64,000 nt of DNA from Diadema setosum (GCA_033980235.1 CM067069.1:13528828-13592827); one strand, 5' to 3'; counted from the stretch's first letter, positions 27,201 through 36,308 are shown. Numbers and translations: made by a program. The notes: generated by a model not told the origin, from the sequence alone.

Positions 27201-29595
27201 AATTTTCCTTAACCAAGTGTGTTTTCAACGATTTTTAGTTGTGACATTTCAGTACTAATGGTGACTTAAAGCTAAAACTGCAAATCATGTGCCACCTTCA
27301 TTCTATTTTAAGCTACAGTGTACAAATAAAATTTCAAGTTATCTCCAGATATTTTGACCTTGACATTATTCTGAAAATTGCTGTAAATTCCTTAATATTA
27401 GCATACAACTGTATTCCTAACACACAAGATTTAAACACCATATTTCAAAATTGATTTTCTCTAAGACAGAACGCCTGATCACGTTTATACAGTATGCAGT
27501 ATTGGTAGTCTGTAACGACTATTTAGAGGATCTGGTACAAAAATGGTATTGATTAATATGTCTATCATGACAATAACCTTGAAAATACAGCTGAAAATCA
27601 CAAAATCAATAAAGTGTTTACAATGACTTTCAAATACTGTATAGAATCTATGCCGAAGATTTTGCAATGTTTTTATTTTCGCCAATTTCGGAAATCAGGT
27701 GCTAGGACAGGTTAAACTATTGACTCTGATCCCGATATGAATGTCCTGTGACGTATGGTTGGACCTACTACTTATCGACCGCCTAATGTTTATTTTTTTT
27801 AACACTGAAATTCACGTAAAAAACTTGACCTACGTGATTGAGAAAATCCAGCTCTATCAAATGCCATTGTTCCCTTTTCGATTCGAAGTTTCAGTGCAAA
27901 AATATCGACGACGAACTTGCGTGGCCTCGTTTCAGCTCCCCGCGGTAAATCGCGTTTTTAGGATCGACCGCTGTTTTTGCATAGACAATGCACGCAAACC
28001 GAGTTGTATTGAACACCGTGTTGTAGGCCTACGAAGCTTTTTAGAAGCCTTTTAGAAACTTCCATAGACACTACATTGTGCTGTCATTACGATTCGGTGA
28101 AAATATTCATTCGAAATTTTGTCCTTGATTAAAACCATTAATGAACAGTGAATTATCGCGTTTTCCCACACCATCCTCATCTACATTCAAAGCCAATCCA
28201 TTTTTATGTGCTTTGCGCGCAGAGAAGTGCGTACTAAGTGTTCAGTGCGTGAATTATACGCGGTCGGTTTCAATAAGGGTGGTCGATATGTAGTAGGGCT
28301 ACCATACGCAGTACAGGACAGGACTCCACAATCAGGAATTTGACCACTTGCCAAATCTAGACTCGCTAAATGTATGGCATGGTTTCTACGGTAGTAGACT
28401 AGCGTCGAGTGAGTGGACGGACCCACATCACGGAAGGGTTGTGTGCTTCTGCACAGGTCAAATGCGAACCTTGGGCATGCAATGGGAGGTTGAACCTTGG
28501 TGCATGGTAACTGCGACAGCCGCCACACTGCGTGTGGCGGCTGCGCCGTGCTCCCATTCATATCTTCATGTTGAACAAACGGGTGCGTTTGCGGCGCTAT
28601 ATTTCCTTAAATTTTCAACAGAAACTACTAGGATTACTTACATTGGTCGATGAAACCTAAATGACTATCATCGGCGACTGTTTGATGGATTTCATTGCTT
28701 GTGATGCACAAAATGTCTTATAAGCAGCTCACCGATGTTCACAGAATTCACAATCACTTGCACTTAGCGCACAGAATACTTGAACGAACATAAGCGAAAC
28801 TGCGGGGAAGCCGCCAGGACCGCGCCTGGCGGCGCGGTCTCCGGGGCTACATTTGTAGGTGCATGGCAGTTGCTTCTACTTGTACTTAATAGTATGACCA
28901 TTTTGGGTCTACAAACTAGGTTCTGGACCACTAACCACAACATGTAGAGCCTACGTTTGTAAAGAGACCGTCAGTCACACTGCACTCGAATTGAAAACAC
29001 ACAGCTACAATGTAGCAGCTCATTACATGTCATAATCACAGCACACACACACACACAGATGAGCAGTGATGAGCGAGATGGTGGTGACAGTGCAAAATTT
29101 TTACCAGACATGCATAGTTTAAGAAGTGAACATACACGTTAATGTGTTTTAAGGTAACGATATGGTCTATTTAATAGTATAAAGTGCTGATAGAAGGCCC
29201 TACTGATAACAATCAATTGCCATTTTGTATTGAATGCATGTCGACGAGTCTGGTTGAGCTAGCTGTGTGTGAAGCCATCGCAATAGTCGCGTCGTCGGTC
29301 GTGCGTCGTTCACCGCCACGGTGTTCTGCAGCTGATTGCCAGGTACAACTCCACAGAAGCCTGTACGACTGTCTGTGCGACGATTGATATCGCGCTAACT
29401 AATCAGTACGCATTACAATTTCATTTACAGATCATTAATTTTACTACTGACAGTCTTACCTGGCCTCTGACGAGGTAATTTGGGGGATTCTACATTGAAG
29501 TCAATGGTTGGTCTTTCTCTTCGCGCCCTGTTTTCATCTTCTATACTGATTTGAAGTTGATTCAATTTTTGTCGGAGATCTAAGGGAGAAGACAT
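94..29595 (-). CDS. MAP2K7: MAP2K7 (MKK7), JNK-activating dual-specificity kinase, 12 spliced coding exons
   Basis: Joining 29595-29460, 22407-22302, 21831-21765, 15300-15187, 12634-12515, 11024-10917, 7461-7410, 4999-4872, 3229-3149, 2031-1889, 1127-1082 and 210-94 gives an open frame of 1218 nt (405 residues plus TAG), close to the ~419 of human MKK7. Every junction keeps phase and has GT-AG borders. Visible: N-terminal docking (D) motifs for JNK (RARRERPTIDFNV, RPALPL, RPRDRMAIQI), glycine loop GELGFGSCGHV, ATP lysine in ILAVK, HRD as MHRD, DFG, activation loop VDSKARTRSAGCAAYMAPE with the Ser and Thr phosphorylated by MAP3Ks, and a C-terminal VDVASWF segment seen in MKK7. By family knowledge it phosphorylates JNK on Thr/Tyr in the cytoplasm and nucleus. 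The MKK7-type N-terminus and MRRSGNKEENKRILMDLDVV argue against MKK4. The 3' UTR lies mostly outside the window. Confidence 0.96.
211..1081 (-). other. MAP2K7 intron 11
   Basis: No coding signal. It contains a partial copy (about 374-470) of a GATGCCAAC-ended repeat that recurs at 58880-59105 in ACADM. The rest is AT-rich unique-looking sequence. Confidence 0.7.
1082..1127 (-). CDS. MAP2K7: MAP2K7 coding exon 11
   Basis: 46 nt: LTKDYNKRPKYIQLK after a shared Cys codon. It matches human LTKDHRKRPKYNKLL, with the conserved R of subdomain XI. The acceptor is TTGCAG and the donor AAG|GTGAGCAC. Confidence 0.94.
1128..1888 (-). other. MAP2K7 intron 10
   Basis: AT-rich intron with short homopolymer runs (T-rich at 1717-1738). 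I see no gene or mobile element. Confidence 0.7.
1889..2031 (-). CDS. MAP2K7: MAP2K7 coding exon 10
   Basis: 143 nt: VELATGEFPYKNCTNDFEVL and on to RGFSVDFHSFIQC. It matches human VELATGQFPYKNCKTDFEVL. The acceptor is TCTGCAG, preceded by an unusually long pyrimidine tract. The donor is CTG|GTATGTACC. Confidence 0.96.
2037..2905 (+). repeat. 870-bp polypurine/polypyrimidine tract in intron 9
   Basis: The plus strand is almost all A and G, made of degenerate GGA/GAA/GAGG units with few interruptions and only local periodicity. On the transcribed RNA this is a very long C/U tract ending directly at the exon 10 acceptor at 2032. The long open frames on both strands here are composition artefacts. 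Confidence 0.9.
3149..3229 (-). CDS. MAP2K7: MAP2K7 coding exon 9 (APE motif)
   Basis: 81 nt, 27 codons: PERIDPPDPNNPDYDVR then ADVWSLGISL. It completes the APE motif with the previous exon and includes the conserved D-V-W-S-L-G segment. The acceptor is TTTGCAG and the donor CTG|GTGAGAGT. It is too short to stand out as an open frame and was found by similarity. Confidence 0.96.
3230..4871 (-). other. MAP2K7 intron 8
   Basis: No gene seen. A short imperfect tandem array with unit about 18-20 bp, core GTGTCACCTGA, lies at 4774-4850, just beyond the exon 8 donor. The motif GTGCAAAGAACTACC occurs twice (about 3922 and 4171). Confidence 0.6.
4872..4999 (-). CDS. MAP2K7: MAP2K7 coding exon 8 (catalytic loop, DFG, activation loop)
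   Basis: 128 nt. It completes the catalytic Asp, then encodes VKPSNMLLDEKG, KLCDFGISGRL and VDSKARTRSAGCAAYMA. It contains DFG and the Ser/Thr pair (S-K-A-R-T) that upstream MAP3Ks phosphorylate in MKK7. The acceptor is TATCAG and the donor GCG|GTGAGTATA. Confidence 0.97.
5000..7409 (-). other. MAP2K7 intron 7
   Basis: Contains GT (5917-5932) and AC (6102-6123) microsatellites, a palindromic segment with two ACCTGGTAxACCAGGTTC units between CCCATTC and AACGGGTTAA ends (5608-5723), and a MITE at 6407-6660. No coding signal. Confidence 0.65.
6407..6660. mobile_element. MITE, TACTGTATACG-ended, CGCG-containing family
   Basis: Starts TACTGTATACGTCATA and ends TATGGCGTATGGTTATACAGTA, inverted copies of one another with an indel. 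The interior has several TTCGCGA-type motifs. It is related to 54316-54540 and 56842-57085. No coding capacity. Confidence 0.7.
7410..7461 (-). CDS. MAP2K7: MAP2K7 coding exon 7 (start of catalytic loop)
   Basis: 52 nt, encoding IVNALDYLKEKHGVMHR plus the first base of the HRD aspartate. It matches human IVKALYYLKEKHGVIHRD. The acceptor is ACACAG and the donor AGAG|GTAAGCATG. Confidence 0.95.
7588..7779. mobile_element. MITE with TACTGTAAAAGT inverted ends (192 bp)
   Basis: The left end TACTGTAAAAGTAGATATTT and right end AAATATCCACTTTTACAGTA are near-perfect inverted repeats. The interior has TTCGC/GCGAA motifs. It is almost the same length as the relative at 23437-23629. No coding capacity. 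Confidence 0.75.
10285..10540. repeat. Degenerate tandem repeat, core TTCGTTATTCTGAAG
   Basis: Roughly ten diverged units related to GTTCGTTAATCTGAAAA or GTTTGTTATTCTGAAGG, separated by short spacers. It looks like an old minisatellite. Confidence 0.6.
10852..10931. repeat. 40-bp tandem duplication across exon 6 donor
   Basis: Two 40-bp units, each with TAGTCTTACCGCTACAACC, lie in tandem. The exon-side unit carries the real exon 6 end and donor (10911-10916). The other unit carries an identical donor at 10871-10876. Confidence 0.85.
10917..11024 (-). CDS. MAP2K7: MAP2K7 coding exon 6 (hinge)
   Basis: 108 nt, 36 codons: SEVWICMEQMATCLDKLIKK, then LREPIPEQIIGKMVVA. It spans the hinge (MEQMA; human MELMG). 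The donor GCG|GTAAGACT lies inside a 40-bp tandem duplication, so a second identical donor exists 40 nt downstream (see findings). Confidence 0.94.
11025..12514 (-). other. MAP2K7 intron 5
   Basis: AT-rich, with a T/G run (11252-11292) and an A run (11439-11450). No gene or clear mobile element. Confidence 0.6.
12515..12634 (-). CDS. MAP2K7: MAP2K7 coding exon 5 (helix C)
   Basis: 120 nt, 40 codons. It encodes QMRRSGNKEENKRILMDLDV, then VLKSHNCPFIVQCLGAIVTP, nearly identical to human MKK7 over helix C with its salt-bridge acid. The acceptor is TTCCAG and the donor CCG|GTGAGTATG. Confidence 0.97.
14297..15152. mobile_element. Composite repeat with CTCTGCCAAG / CTTGGCGGAGG ends
   Basis: The left end has GAGCGCAAACCTCTGCCAAG; the right end has CATCCCTTGGCGGAGGTAAT, an imperfect inverted match. 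The right part contains TTTCATCCAAATCCGTTCA and AACAAACAAACGCCGAGG, which I recall as a common repeat pattern in marine invertebrates (recollection only). It is interrupted by the TTAA-flanked element at 14616-14998. Confidence 0.55.
14616..14998. mobile_element. TTAA-flanked foldback MITE (383 bp)
   Basis: TTAA at 14612-14615 and 14999-15002 flanks inverted ends (left AGGGTGTGTACAGT, right ACTGTAAAGTCCCT) that continue with mismatches for about 80 bp. A TTAA target duplication is typical of piggyBac-like and Kolobok transposases. No open frame, so it is non-autonomous. Confidence 0.8.
15187..15300 (-). CDS. MAP2K7: MAP2K7 coding exon 4 (glycine loop, ATP lysine)
   Basis: 114 nt, 38 whole codons. 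It encodes the start of the kinase domain: RYHITVESLESI, then GELGFGSCGHV (GxGxxG loop) and ILAVK with the ATP-anchoring Lys as the last codon. The acceptor is ATTACAG and the donor AAG|GTAAAAGTT. Confidence 0.96.
16155..16320. mobile_element. Palindromic MITE (166 bp)
   Basis: Left TAAGGCCACCGCATAC and right GTGTGTGGTGGCCTTTA are inverted. The arms continue through ACTTTCAGTC...GACTGA and TTTGGATxCGAAATAAA, leaving only a short AT-rich loop. No coding capacity. Confidence 0.75.
17330..17665. promoter_or_regulatory. Candidate intragenic regulatory block
   Basis: Within an AT-rich intron this stretch is CpG-richer (GCGTCGCGCGCTAC, GCCGGCCGG). It holds a perfect CRE TGACGTCA (17376-17383), a CACGTG E-box (about 17336) and a forkhead-like TGTTTAC (about 17388). 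It overlaps the candidate alternative first exon. Inference only. Confidence 0.3.
17552..17617 (-). CDS. Candidate intronic alternative first exon of MAP2K7
   Basis: Inside intron 3 an ATG (17617-17615, A at -3) opens 22 codons (MSEDVCPKHLRTLHSTIPHI, then YI), ending ATT|GTAAGTACTG, a consensus donor in phase 0. Exon 4 also accepts phase 0, so the product would be a kinase lacking the JNK docking leader. The surrounding 17330-17665 is CpG-richer than the rest of the intron. Evidence is positional only. Confidence 0.2.
17711..17884. repeat. Long near-perfect foldback (about 174 bp)
   Basis: Arms of about 80 bp, starting ACAAATGATGCACAGGAT and ending ATCCTGTGCATCATTTGT, pair over nearly their whole length around a short loop near 17795 (CTCGGCTTCGCCTCG). 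Mid-arm TTAGTGGAGATG pairs with CATCTCCACTAA. Confidence 0.85.
21765..21831 (-). CDS. MAP2K7: MAP2K7 coding exon 3
   Basis: 67 nt, encoding PEIDRKLQEIMKQTG and LLTTEGK. This matches the human segment EIDQKLQEIMKQTGYL just before the kinase domain. The acceptor is GTCCAG. The donor is AAG|GTTAGTATC, a less common GTTAGT form. Confidence 0.92.
21832..22301 (-). other. MAP2K7 intron 2
   Basis: A short intron (470 bp) with no repeat or gene of note. Confidence 0.7.
22302..22407 (-). CDS. MAP2K7: MAP2K7 coding exon 2 (docking region)
   Basis: 106 nt, phase 1 to phase 2. It encodes LPLNHNGGLSPRPRDRMA and on to NRSTIDG. The acceptor is CTACCAG and the donor GG|GTAAGTCGG. It carries the second and third candidate JNK docking motifs (PALPL across the junction; RPRDRMAIQI). 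The proline/arginine content matches the disordered N-terminal leader of MKK7. Confidence 0.88.
23437..23629. mobile_element. MITE with TACTGTAAAA ends (193 bp)
   Basis: Starts TACTGTAAAATTTTAATTTC, ends ATGTTTTACAGTA. Inside are AATTCGCGAAAATTTCATGC repeats. It matches the element at 25442-25625 in opposite orientation. Confidence 0.7.
25442..25625. mobile_element. MITE, inverted relative of 23437-23629
   Basis: Starts TACTGTAAAGCGAG and contains TTCGCGAATTGGAGCC and AGCATGAAATTTTTGCGAA, the reverse complement of the other copy. The right terminus is degenerate. Confidence 0.6.
27635..28393. mobile_element. TACTGTATA-type MITE interrupted by a second element
   Basis: The outer parts match 56842-57085 (shared GACTCTGATCC, CAGTACAGGAC, GACTCCACAATC, ACCACTTGC). 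Between them sits 27761-28301 with its own inverted ends. Degenerate outer termini. Confidence 0.6.
27761..28301. mobile_element. Nested foldback element, GGACCTACTAC ends (541 bp)
   Basis: Left GGACCTACTACTTATCGACC and right GGTCGATATGTAGTAGGGCT are inverted repeats with two mismatches. It lies within an older MITE whose uninterrupted relative is at 56842-57085. No coding capacity. Confidence 0.65.
28508..28857. mobile_element. Hairpin-ended non-autonomous element, copy 1 (350 bp)
   Basis: Flanked by a 9-bp direct repeat GGTGCATGG (28499-28507 and 28858-28866). A perfect 11-bp hairpin (28517-28543) sits near the left end and a GC-rich double hairpin around ACCGCGC...GCGCGGT near the right end. 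The interior matches 55216-55815 over GGCGCTATATTTCCTTAA and more. No open frame. A 9-bp duplication recalls Mutator-type elements, but the family is not identified. Confidence 0.7.
29460..29595 (-). CDS. MAP2K7: MAP2K7 coding exon 1
   Basis: 136 nt, encoding 45 residues plus one base. It starts MSSPLDLRQKLNQL, matching the N-terminal coiled stretch of MKK7, and contains the first D motif (basic RARRER then IDF/FNV). The donor is CCAG|GTAAGACTG. The ATG at 29595-29593 has A at -3. An in-frame ATG at 29643 would add 16 residues (MTYSQKSKVRMRVISK); I prefer 29595 because it aligns with the vertebrate start. Confidence 0.93.
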
Positions 29596-29599
29596 CTTG

Positions 29600-29700
29600 G
29601 AAATTACACGCATGCGCACTTTGCTTTTTTGACTATATGTCACCGTAGAGTAGACACAACTGTAGGTTTCAAGCGGAAACGTGGAATTAACACTTCCTAT
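29600..29700 (-). promoter_or_regulatory. Candidate MAP2K7 5' UTR/promoter with NRF-1-like site
   Basis: A palindromic CGCATGCGCAC (29609-29619), close to the NRF-1 consensus, lies about 14 bp upstream of the start ATG. The flank at 29265-29400 inside intron 1 is CpG-rich compared with the AT-rich introns. No TATA box is evident at a usual spacing. The transcription start cannot be fixed from sequence. Confidence 0.35.
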
Positions 29701-31541
29701 CTTAAAATACTTCTCATCATTGAGTGCACATTGGGTAGCTTTAGAATAGACCTATGTTACTGAGGAAAGTCCAAGATGTAGATGCAAGTGGGTTCACACT
29801 TCCCTAGAGCTAACCTCGAATTAAGCCATACTAACAATATACTAGTATGATATGATATTTTTATGCTGAAATTGCTGTCTACTATCTAACCACAATGTGG
29901 TGGATTTTAATTGACATTAATTGGTGCAAGTGTAAATGGTGATATATATTGTTGCACAACTTGGGTCACTTTCAACCGATGTCACTATAAAAATAGTCGT
30001 GCCTTTCATTGAATCATTATGTGAAATAACGGAATGAAAAGAACCGTTTTGCAAAATCGTATCAAGGCATATGGAGTCGTAGTTATATCTGTAATTCCAC
30101 ACCACGTGCATCAGTGGAATAAATTCAGACCTTTCGATCCTTGTAATTGGCACATACAAAATAATACGAAAAAATATGTGCAATTTGAAAGTTTCACGTT
30201 TTTGCATTAAAAAAACACACACTTATTGGAACGGCAGGCGCAAAATTAGCTGAGGGAATACTGTCATCAACAGACTACTTTCTCATTGCATTGAGCAAAA
30301 GAATATCATAAGATCACATCATCAAATGACCATTTTTATCAATGATTTATCAGCTACAACTCTTCCATATTAAAAGTCACGATTGCCATTGGATGTTACG
30401 GCAACACATCACAATTTTATGTAGAAGATACAACTTAACATTTCTTTGCCTTCATGCCAACAATGTAAATTTAGTAAAGATTTAATATGTATGTCAATGG
30501 GAGACTTGTGCGGCCATGATTTTATGTGTGATTTTGAATTACTTCTAACTCCATTTAAGTTTTCTTTCTCTAATTAAAGTTTTCAATGTTTCATAATGCC
30601 AACTTGAAAACGATGTGGAATTATGAAAAGTGCATGCCCGGTTGGGATCTAGCTTTACTTCTCCGACAGTGCATGCAGTGCTGTGGATTTGAACTTTTGT
30701 TTTGCATTTGCATATGTATTTGTTATGTTGTTTTGGTTGTTTGTTAGATTTCTGTTACTGTGAGTGGATTTTTTTTTTTTTTAAAGAGGGATAGCTCAAA
30801 CACTTGTACTGTTATGTTAAGTAACATTTCTTCTTTTTTCTTTCTATGTCAATGTACAATGAACTAAGAAGAGTTACAGTCACGTCTTTTATGAAATAGC
30901 ACTGCCGTTATTTTTGGATTCATCAGCAAACAAAGAAATTATATTACGTGTGCTATTAAGCCTACGCGTGTAGAACTCCTTGTCTGAAAGTAAACAGTGC
31001 ATCCGGTAGATTCATCTGGAATAAACATCTGACTGTATATGCAAACCTCAAACATATACGGATCCCTATACAAAGCAGGGAAATGCCCAACAAGTTCGTA
31101 AATTCCATATATAGCCGTCATCATCATCATTACCTATCTTCGTCTTCTTCTATATCAACTTCTTCTCCTCCTTCTTCTTCCTCTTCTTCTTACTGCTACT
31201 ACTACTACTACCTCATGTTCTTATATCCTTCTTCTTGTTCTTCTACCTTTCATTTCATTTTTTTTTTGTAATTTTGCAGCCGCGGATCTAAGGGGGAAGG
31301 GATTAGGAGATCTCCCCCCCCCCCCCTTTGCGCTCCCAAGTGAAAATGTGATGTGCTCAGAAAAACGGCATCACGGGAGCAGATCCACACGGTATTTTCC
31401 TATAGCACTCTGTCCTCAGGCTTCGCCCCAAGGGAAAAAAAAATGTGAAGACCCTTTTTTTCATATTATTTTAGCACTACTATTTTTTCTTTTCTTTTTG
31501 GCGTCTTAGCCGATTTGGGGAGAGAAGTGGTAGCAAAGTGA

Positions 31542-31577
<36 letters not shown>

Positions 31578-32713
31578 ATTATGGCCCATCGTCATAATTG
31601 ATTGAATTGATAAATCACTTGATATCACACACAAGTATAGATAAGCAATCTAACCAATTGGATATTTACAACTAAAATTAACAACAAAAGTAAAAACAAG
31701 ACATTTATATTATAAAGTATATAGATAACAAGTTATTTTCAGGGTACATGCATGTTTCATTTAACTTATACATCTTTGAAAATCCACGGGCGTCGCACCC
31801 TTTAAAAGAATGTGTATGTTCACTTTGCATGCATCATGAGCCAAAAACTAGAGCCAAAAATCGTCAGTATATCCGTGCCAAAAGCCACCCATGCGAATTA
31901 ATCTCCGTGAAACTGTCGTTAAAATCTTATTGAAACTCTAATGCGACGTATCCATACCATAACTATTTCTAGAATAACCACACGTTGGCCTATAGAATCA
32001 TCATCTGCGGAATAAAGAATAATTGCTTATGATATATGATAATGTAACTTATGTAAGCACAGTGAAAATATAATATCGCCATCAAAATTATGATGTTAAT
32101 CAAAAGGGAAAAATAGCGCTTACTATAATATACAAAATATTATATCAATGTAGAATGGTTATGATAATGCTTAAGCACTTGGGATGAGCCTGATGATGAC
32201 AATAATAGTGATATCGATAATAGTTTAATCAATGATAATAACAGTGATAATTACTGTTACTATCATTATCGTCACTATTATTAGTAGTAGTAGTAGTATT
32301 GATTACAATGATAACAAGAATAAAACATTCTGCAATATGATAAACAGTTCAGTACAAAAAAAAAGGTCTGATAGAGAAGAAGAAGAGATTAACATCTATA
32401 CAACATGGACTATAATAATGATGAAGGCAACGAACGGGGCAAAACAGAAAAGTGCTCTCTTAAATAGTGGCTTTCATTTTCCACTCGATCTGCAACGTCG
32501 AGCGCACATATGGTTCGCAAAACGTGGCAACCAGCAAGCGGAAGTATCCAGGTTTTTGACGTTTCCTCGCCCCTGAGACCTCACGAGTGAAAACTTTTTT
32601 TCCCCATTTCCTCCCTGTCAAACTAGCTGAGATATTACGTTGGATCCTTTGAGCACTCCGCAAATACAAGTGTATATGTGTATGTGTGCATATTGTGTAA
32701 GTATGACACACAC

Positions 32714-32714
<1 letters not shown>

Positions 32715-32765
<51 letters not shown>

Positions 32766-32790
32766 TTATATGTATATATATATATATACA
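32715..32790. repeat. (TA)n microsatellite
   Basis: Perfect TA run followed by interrupted TA/TG units. Confidence 0.95.
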
Positions 32791-34238
32791 TATTGCATAT
32801 TGATACTTCACTTTATTTCATTTTACTTCAGTCCCATTACAATGCACCGTTATCTGTATATTGTTGTTTACTCTGTTCAATAAACATTGTTTTGTTTACA
32901 TGATTTCTGTCACTAAAGAAAATGCCATATATAGGTTATTGTTGAAAAACGGAAACAAATTTGAATTGAATTGTAATGACAAAGTCTGTATATAGAATGC
33001 AATGTTAATTTTAGAAATTAAGAGAGGTGACAGAAAATTGAAACTTTACACCATTGGAGATTATTTGATAGTTGATTATTATGGAAGACATTAAGAAGCA
33101 GTTTACATAATAAAGAAAAGACAAAACAATTGGGAACACTAACATGTTCAGGACACAACAAACCCGAAGCAAAACATACTATGTAGGCCTAAGTATGTAG
33201 CAAGCTAAGAGAAATGCGGAGTGAGATGGTGATGATGAGACAAACAAATAGGCATACAGACAAACACACAGACATACACACAGGAATTAAATGTTCATAG
33301 ATATAAGGAATCATGAGATGTAAAGTATGAAAGAAAAAAATCACGTGACTACTTTTCTCAGTACAACACTATAACACTATCTAAAGTTGATTGATAGAAA
33401 TTGGTATAAACATCAAGCAAAACTGTTCCTCACGTTTTTAATGTCACTCTTTTGTGGCTTTATACTCTCCTCGTCGAAACTACATTATTTACGGTTTACA
33501 TTCACGTTTGCATTTTATGGTCAAACCGTTAGATTTCAGAACTGGCAACGAGAATCATTCGTCGTGTAGCAGATGACGTGCAAAGTATGGATATTTCTGT
33601 CCCACAATGTTTATCCAGAGCCAAATCGTGTGGGTTTAATTGTTTCACCAACCATTACCAAGATTCCGTCATGTGACAAATGACGTATAAAGTATAGTAA
33701 TTATTGTTTCACTCTAATATTGGTGAGGGAAAGGGTGTCGATGTAGACAAGAGGAGCAGTGCATTAACGAAGGAAGCATTACTGAAAATCTGCGACATGC
33801 CGATAATGGAGATCGATCTGCGATGTTTCGAGCGCGCGTAATTATAATGCAGTGGCAAACACTGACAGGCGTCAATATAGTTCTGGCATCTTCGTGTGTA
33901 ACTTTGGCGTAAATAATATAGTGTAATAACGGACATAGTGTAGGTTAACTGTATATGGCACAAAGTCAAATTCGGAAATGTTCTGGAATGCAAATCAATG
34001 CGCACGCCAAGAACCGAGTACAAACAGAATATTTCATCCCAATGCAATCAATATTTACAGACAAGTTTGATGCACTTATTTAAAAATCTTCAAACAAGTT
34101 CACGGTGCGAAAAGAAACACACGGTCACCTATTCTCGTCTAGGCCTACATACACGTGCAGAGACTACATGAATAAATGAAACAATGACAACATGTAACAC
34201 CAGTCACGTGACGTTAAATGATAAAATAGTTAACTTAC

Positions 34239-34311
34239 CTAGTGGTTGAAAACTTCTCAGACGGGGAGGCGTCCGGCAGAACGAAATATACAACCTCTCT
34301 CGTCTATTCAT
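34239..34311 (-). CDS. Candidate alternative first coding exon of MAP2K7
   Basis: On the minus strand an ATG at 34311-34309 opens 24 codons (MNRRERLYISFCRTPPRLRS, then FQPL) and ends CTAG|GTAAGTTAAC. This is a textbook donor in phase 1, exactly the phase that MAP2K7 exon 2 accepts. The predicted peptide has a basic run followed by L-x-I (RRERLYI), resembling a JNK docking motif. Alternative N-termini are known for mammalian MKK7. There is no direct evidence of transcription; it could be a chance donor or a noncoding exon. Confidence 0.3.
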
Positions 34312-34439
34312 TGCTGGGCTTGTGTACCAAAATCAAGTGGCAGTGTACTATGGCAGCAATTCGGGGCTGTCTACATCGAATGTGGCATTGCACGGATAGA
34401 CATCGTTAAGTCAAGTTCAGAACCCTGCTGTTGACCCGG

Positions 34440-34540
34440 AGAGCGAGTAAGAGAGAGAAACAGAGAAGGAGAGAGAGGGGAAGAAAGGGAGAGAGAGGGA
34501 GAGGAAAAAATGAAAGATAAGAGGGAGAGAGACAAAAAGA
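34440..34540 (+). repeat. GA-rich simple sequence
   Basis: Purine-rich GAGAGAGGGA-type stretch without a fixed unit. Confidence 0.7.
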
Positions 34541-34686
34541 CAAGTTCACTATAATTAGAATCCCGCTCGCATCGGATGCGCAGTTACGGGTGTGAAGTCA
34601 TGCGACAGAGTGTACCTTGCTTCTGTACTTTAAAGTTGCATTTCGTCCATGGGAAATGACTCGTTTAGTCGCTTTTTTGTATATCT

Positions 34687-34688
34687 GT

Positions 34689-34744
<56 letters not shown>

Positions 34745-34760
34745 TTGTGTGTGTGTGTGT
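34687..34760 (+). repeat. (GT)n microsatellite
   Basis: About 35 GT units with few interruptions. Confidence 0.95.
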
Positions 34761-36090
34761 GGGCAAAAGGATGATGTATACGTTTGCACAATGTTGGTGT
34801 TACTGCATTTTGTCCTTATGTGGTGTAAGATTGACGTTATTTTGTACAATGTTTGTGTATAATGCAGTTTGTCTTTGTATGATGTTTTGTTTTTGTTTCT
34901 GTGAACGTTTCTGTTTCTGTAATATGAAATTGAACGAAATTCGAAGAAAGAATTATCAAAAAAAAAAAATACGTGCAAGTTAGTGTGTATGATGATTTGT
35001 GCATTTCTCGTGCTTAATAATGATTTACATGAACTGTTTGCATACTGAGTGTTGAAATCCTTGAGGTTTTGTTGACAATGGCAGCCAATGAAAAGCTATT
35101 TGTTTATTTAACGTCAGCCTTCTGCATTCTAACCCTATCAATACATTCTTAATTCAGTCAGATCACCACATCCGGAACAGATCAAAATCAACATATCTTT
35201 CCATTTCCTTATCAGACATATTGCATAATCTTGTCAGACTATTGTACAACATATAAGACTTTATCGTGTATCATTTCAGACTATACACTACATCATAATT
35301 ACAATTTCAAATGCTTTTAGAGTACATATTTAGATTAATTCTGCGTATACGTTATTGGTATATTGTTTGTTTGTTTTTTAGAGTGATCTTTATACGTCTT
35401 ACAAGCATCGCTTCTCAGTAGATCACTCGCTTTATTATTCCATGGCTTTATTTGCTCTTTGTTACTATTGCTAAGTGTGCATTGCCTTCCTTTATCTAAT
35501 CGTCTGTTCATATATCTTGCTTTATATCTCGCAACTTGCACTTTTTTTTTTCAAAATTGCTCAACAATACGAGTTGACAATAATACTTTGTATGTTTTTT
35601 GTTTGTTTGATGAAAACAGAATATAACTGATTTGAAATTGAATGGAAATTGAATTCAAAATGCATGTCAGTTGTTTGAATGTACTGATTGTTGTTAAGTC
35701 TTCTTTTGTATTTGAAAATGGACAAAAATGCATGTACGTTGTATTTCATTTGTGACTTTGTTTAATGGAGAAAACTCATAACGAATTTGAATTTGAATTT
35801 GAAAACAGACTATACTAGTGAGTTTGGTGTTTAGCTGTGATTATGCGTGCATTTATTCAGCTATACTGCACGAACAATCATACAGAGATCTGTCACGGCA
35901 TTTTGTGTTGACTTGTACGATAGCTCCCATCTAGAAAGATGCCATAAGCATCAGTTCCCGGTATAATGTGCTGGAATGTTCGTGTTACCGACAAGAAGCC
36001 ACTGTAATCATTATTATGATTTTATTGTCATACTTATTTGTATAATAGAGTCACTCGCTCGCAATCCCATGCTGTTAAACCAACTGGTTG

Positions 36091-36101
36091 TATAGTAGTA
36101 A

Positions 36102-36172
<71 letters not shown>

Positions 36173-36173
36173 A

Positions 36174-36223
<50 letters not shown>

Positions 36224-36254
36224 ATAGTAGTAGTAGTAGTAGTAGTAGTAGTAA

Positions 36255-36307
<53 letters not shown>

Positions 36308-36308
36308 A

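Larger units (their letters stand above)
22408..29459 (-). other. MAP2K7 intron 1
   Basis: The largest intron. It has a strong excess of TGTACA/GTACATGTAC words (22.5-25.8 kb), MITEs at 23437-23629, 25442-25625 and 27635-28393 (itself carrying a nested element), the hairpin-bearing element at 28508-28857, and CpG-rich sequence near exon 1. No coding signal. Confidence 0.65.

Noticed and set aside
34598..34983. Cys-Val and His-Thr repeat peptides
   Set aside because: They are products of the GT/AC microsatellite, with no start context or splice support.
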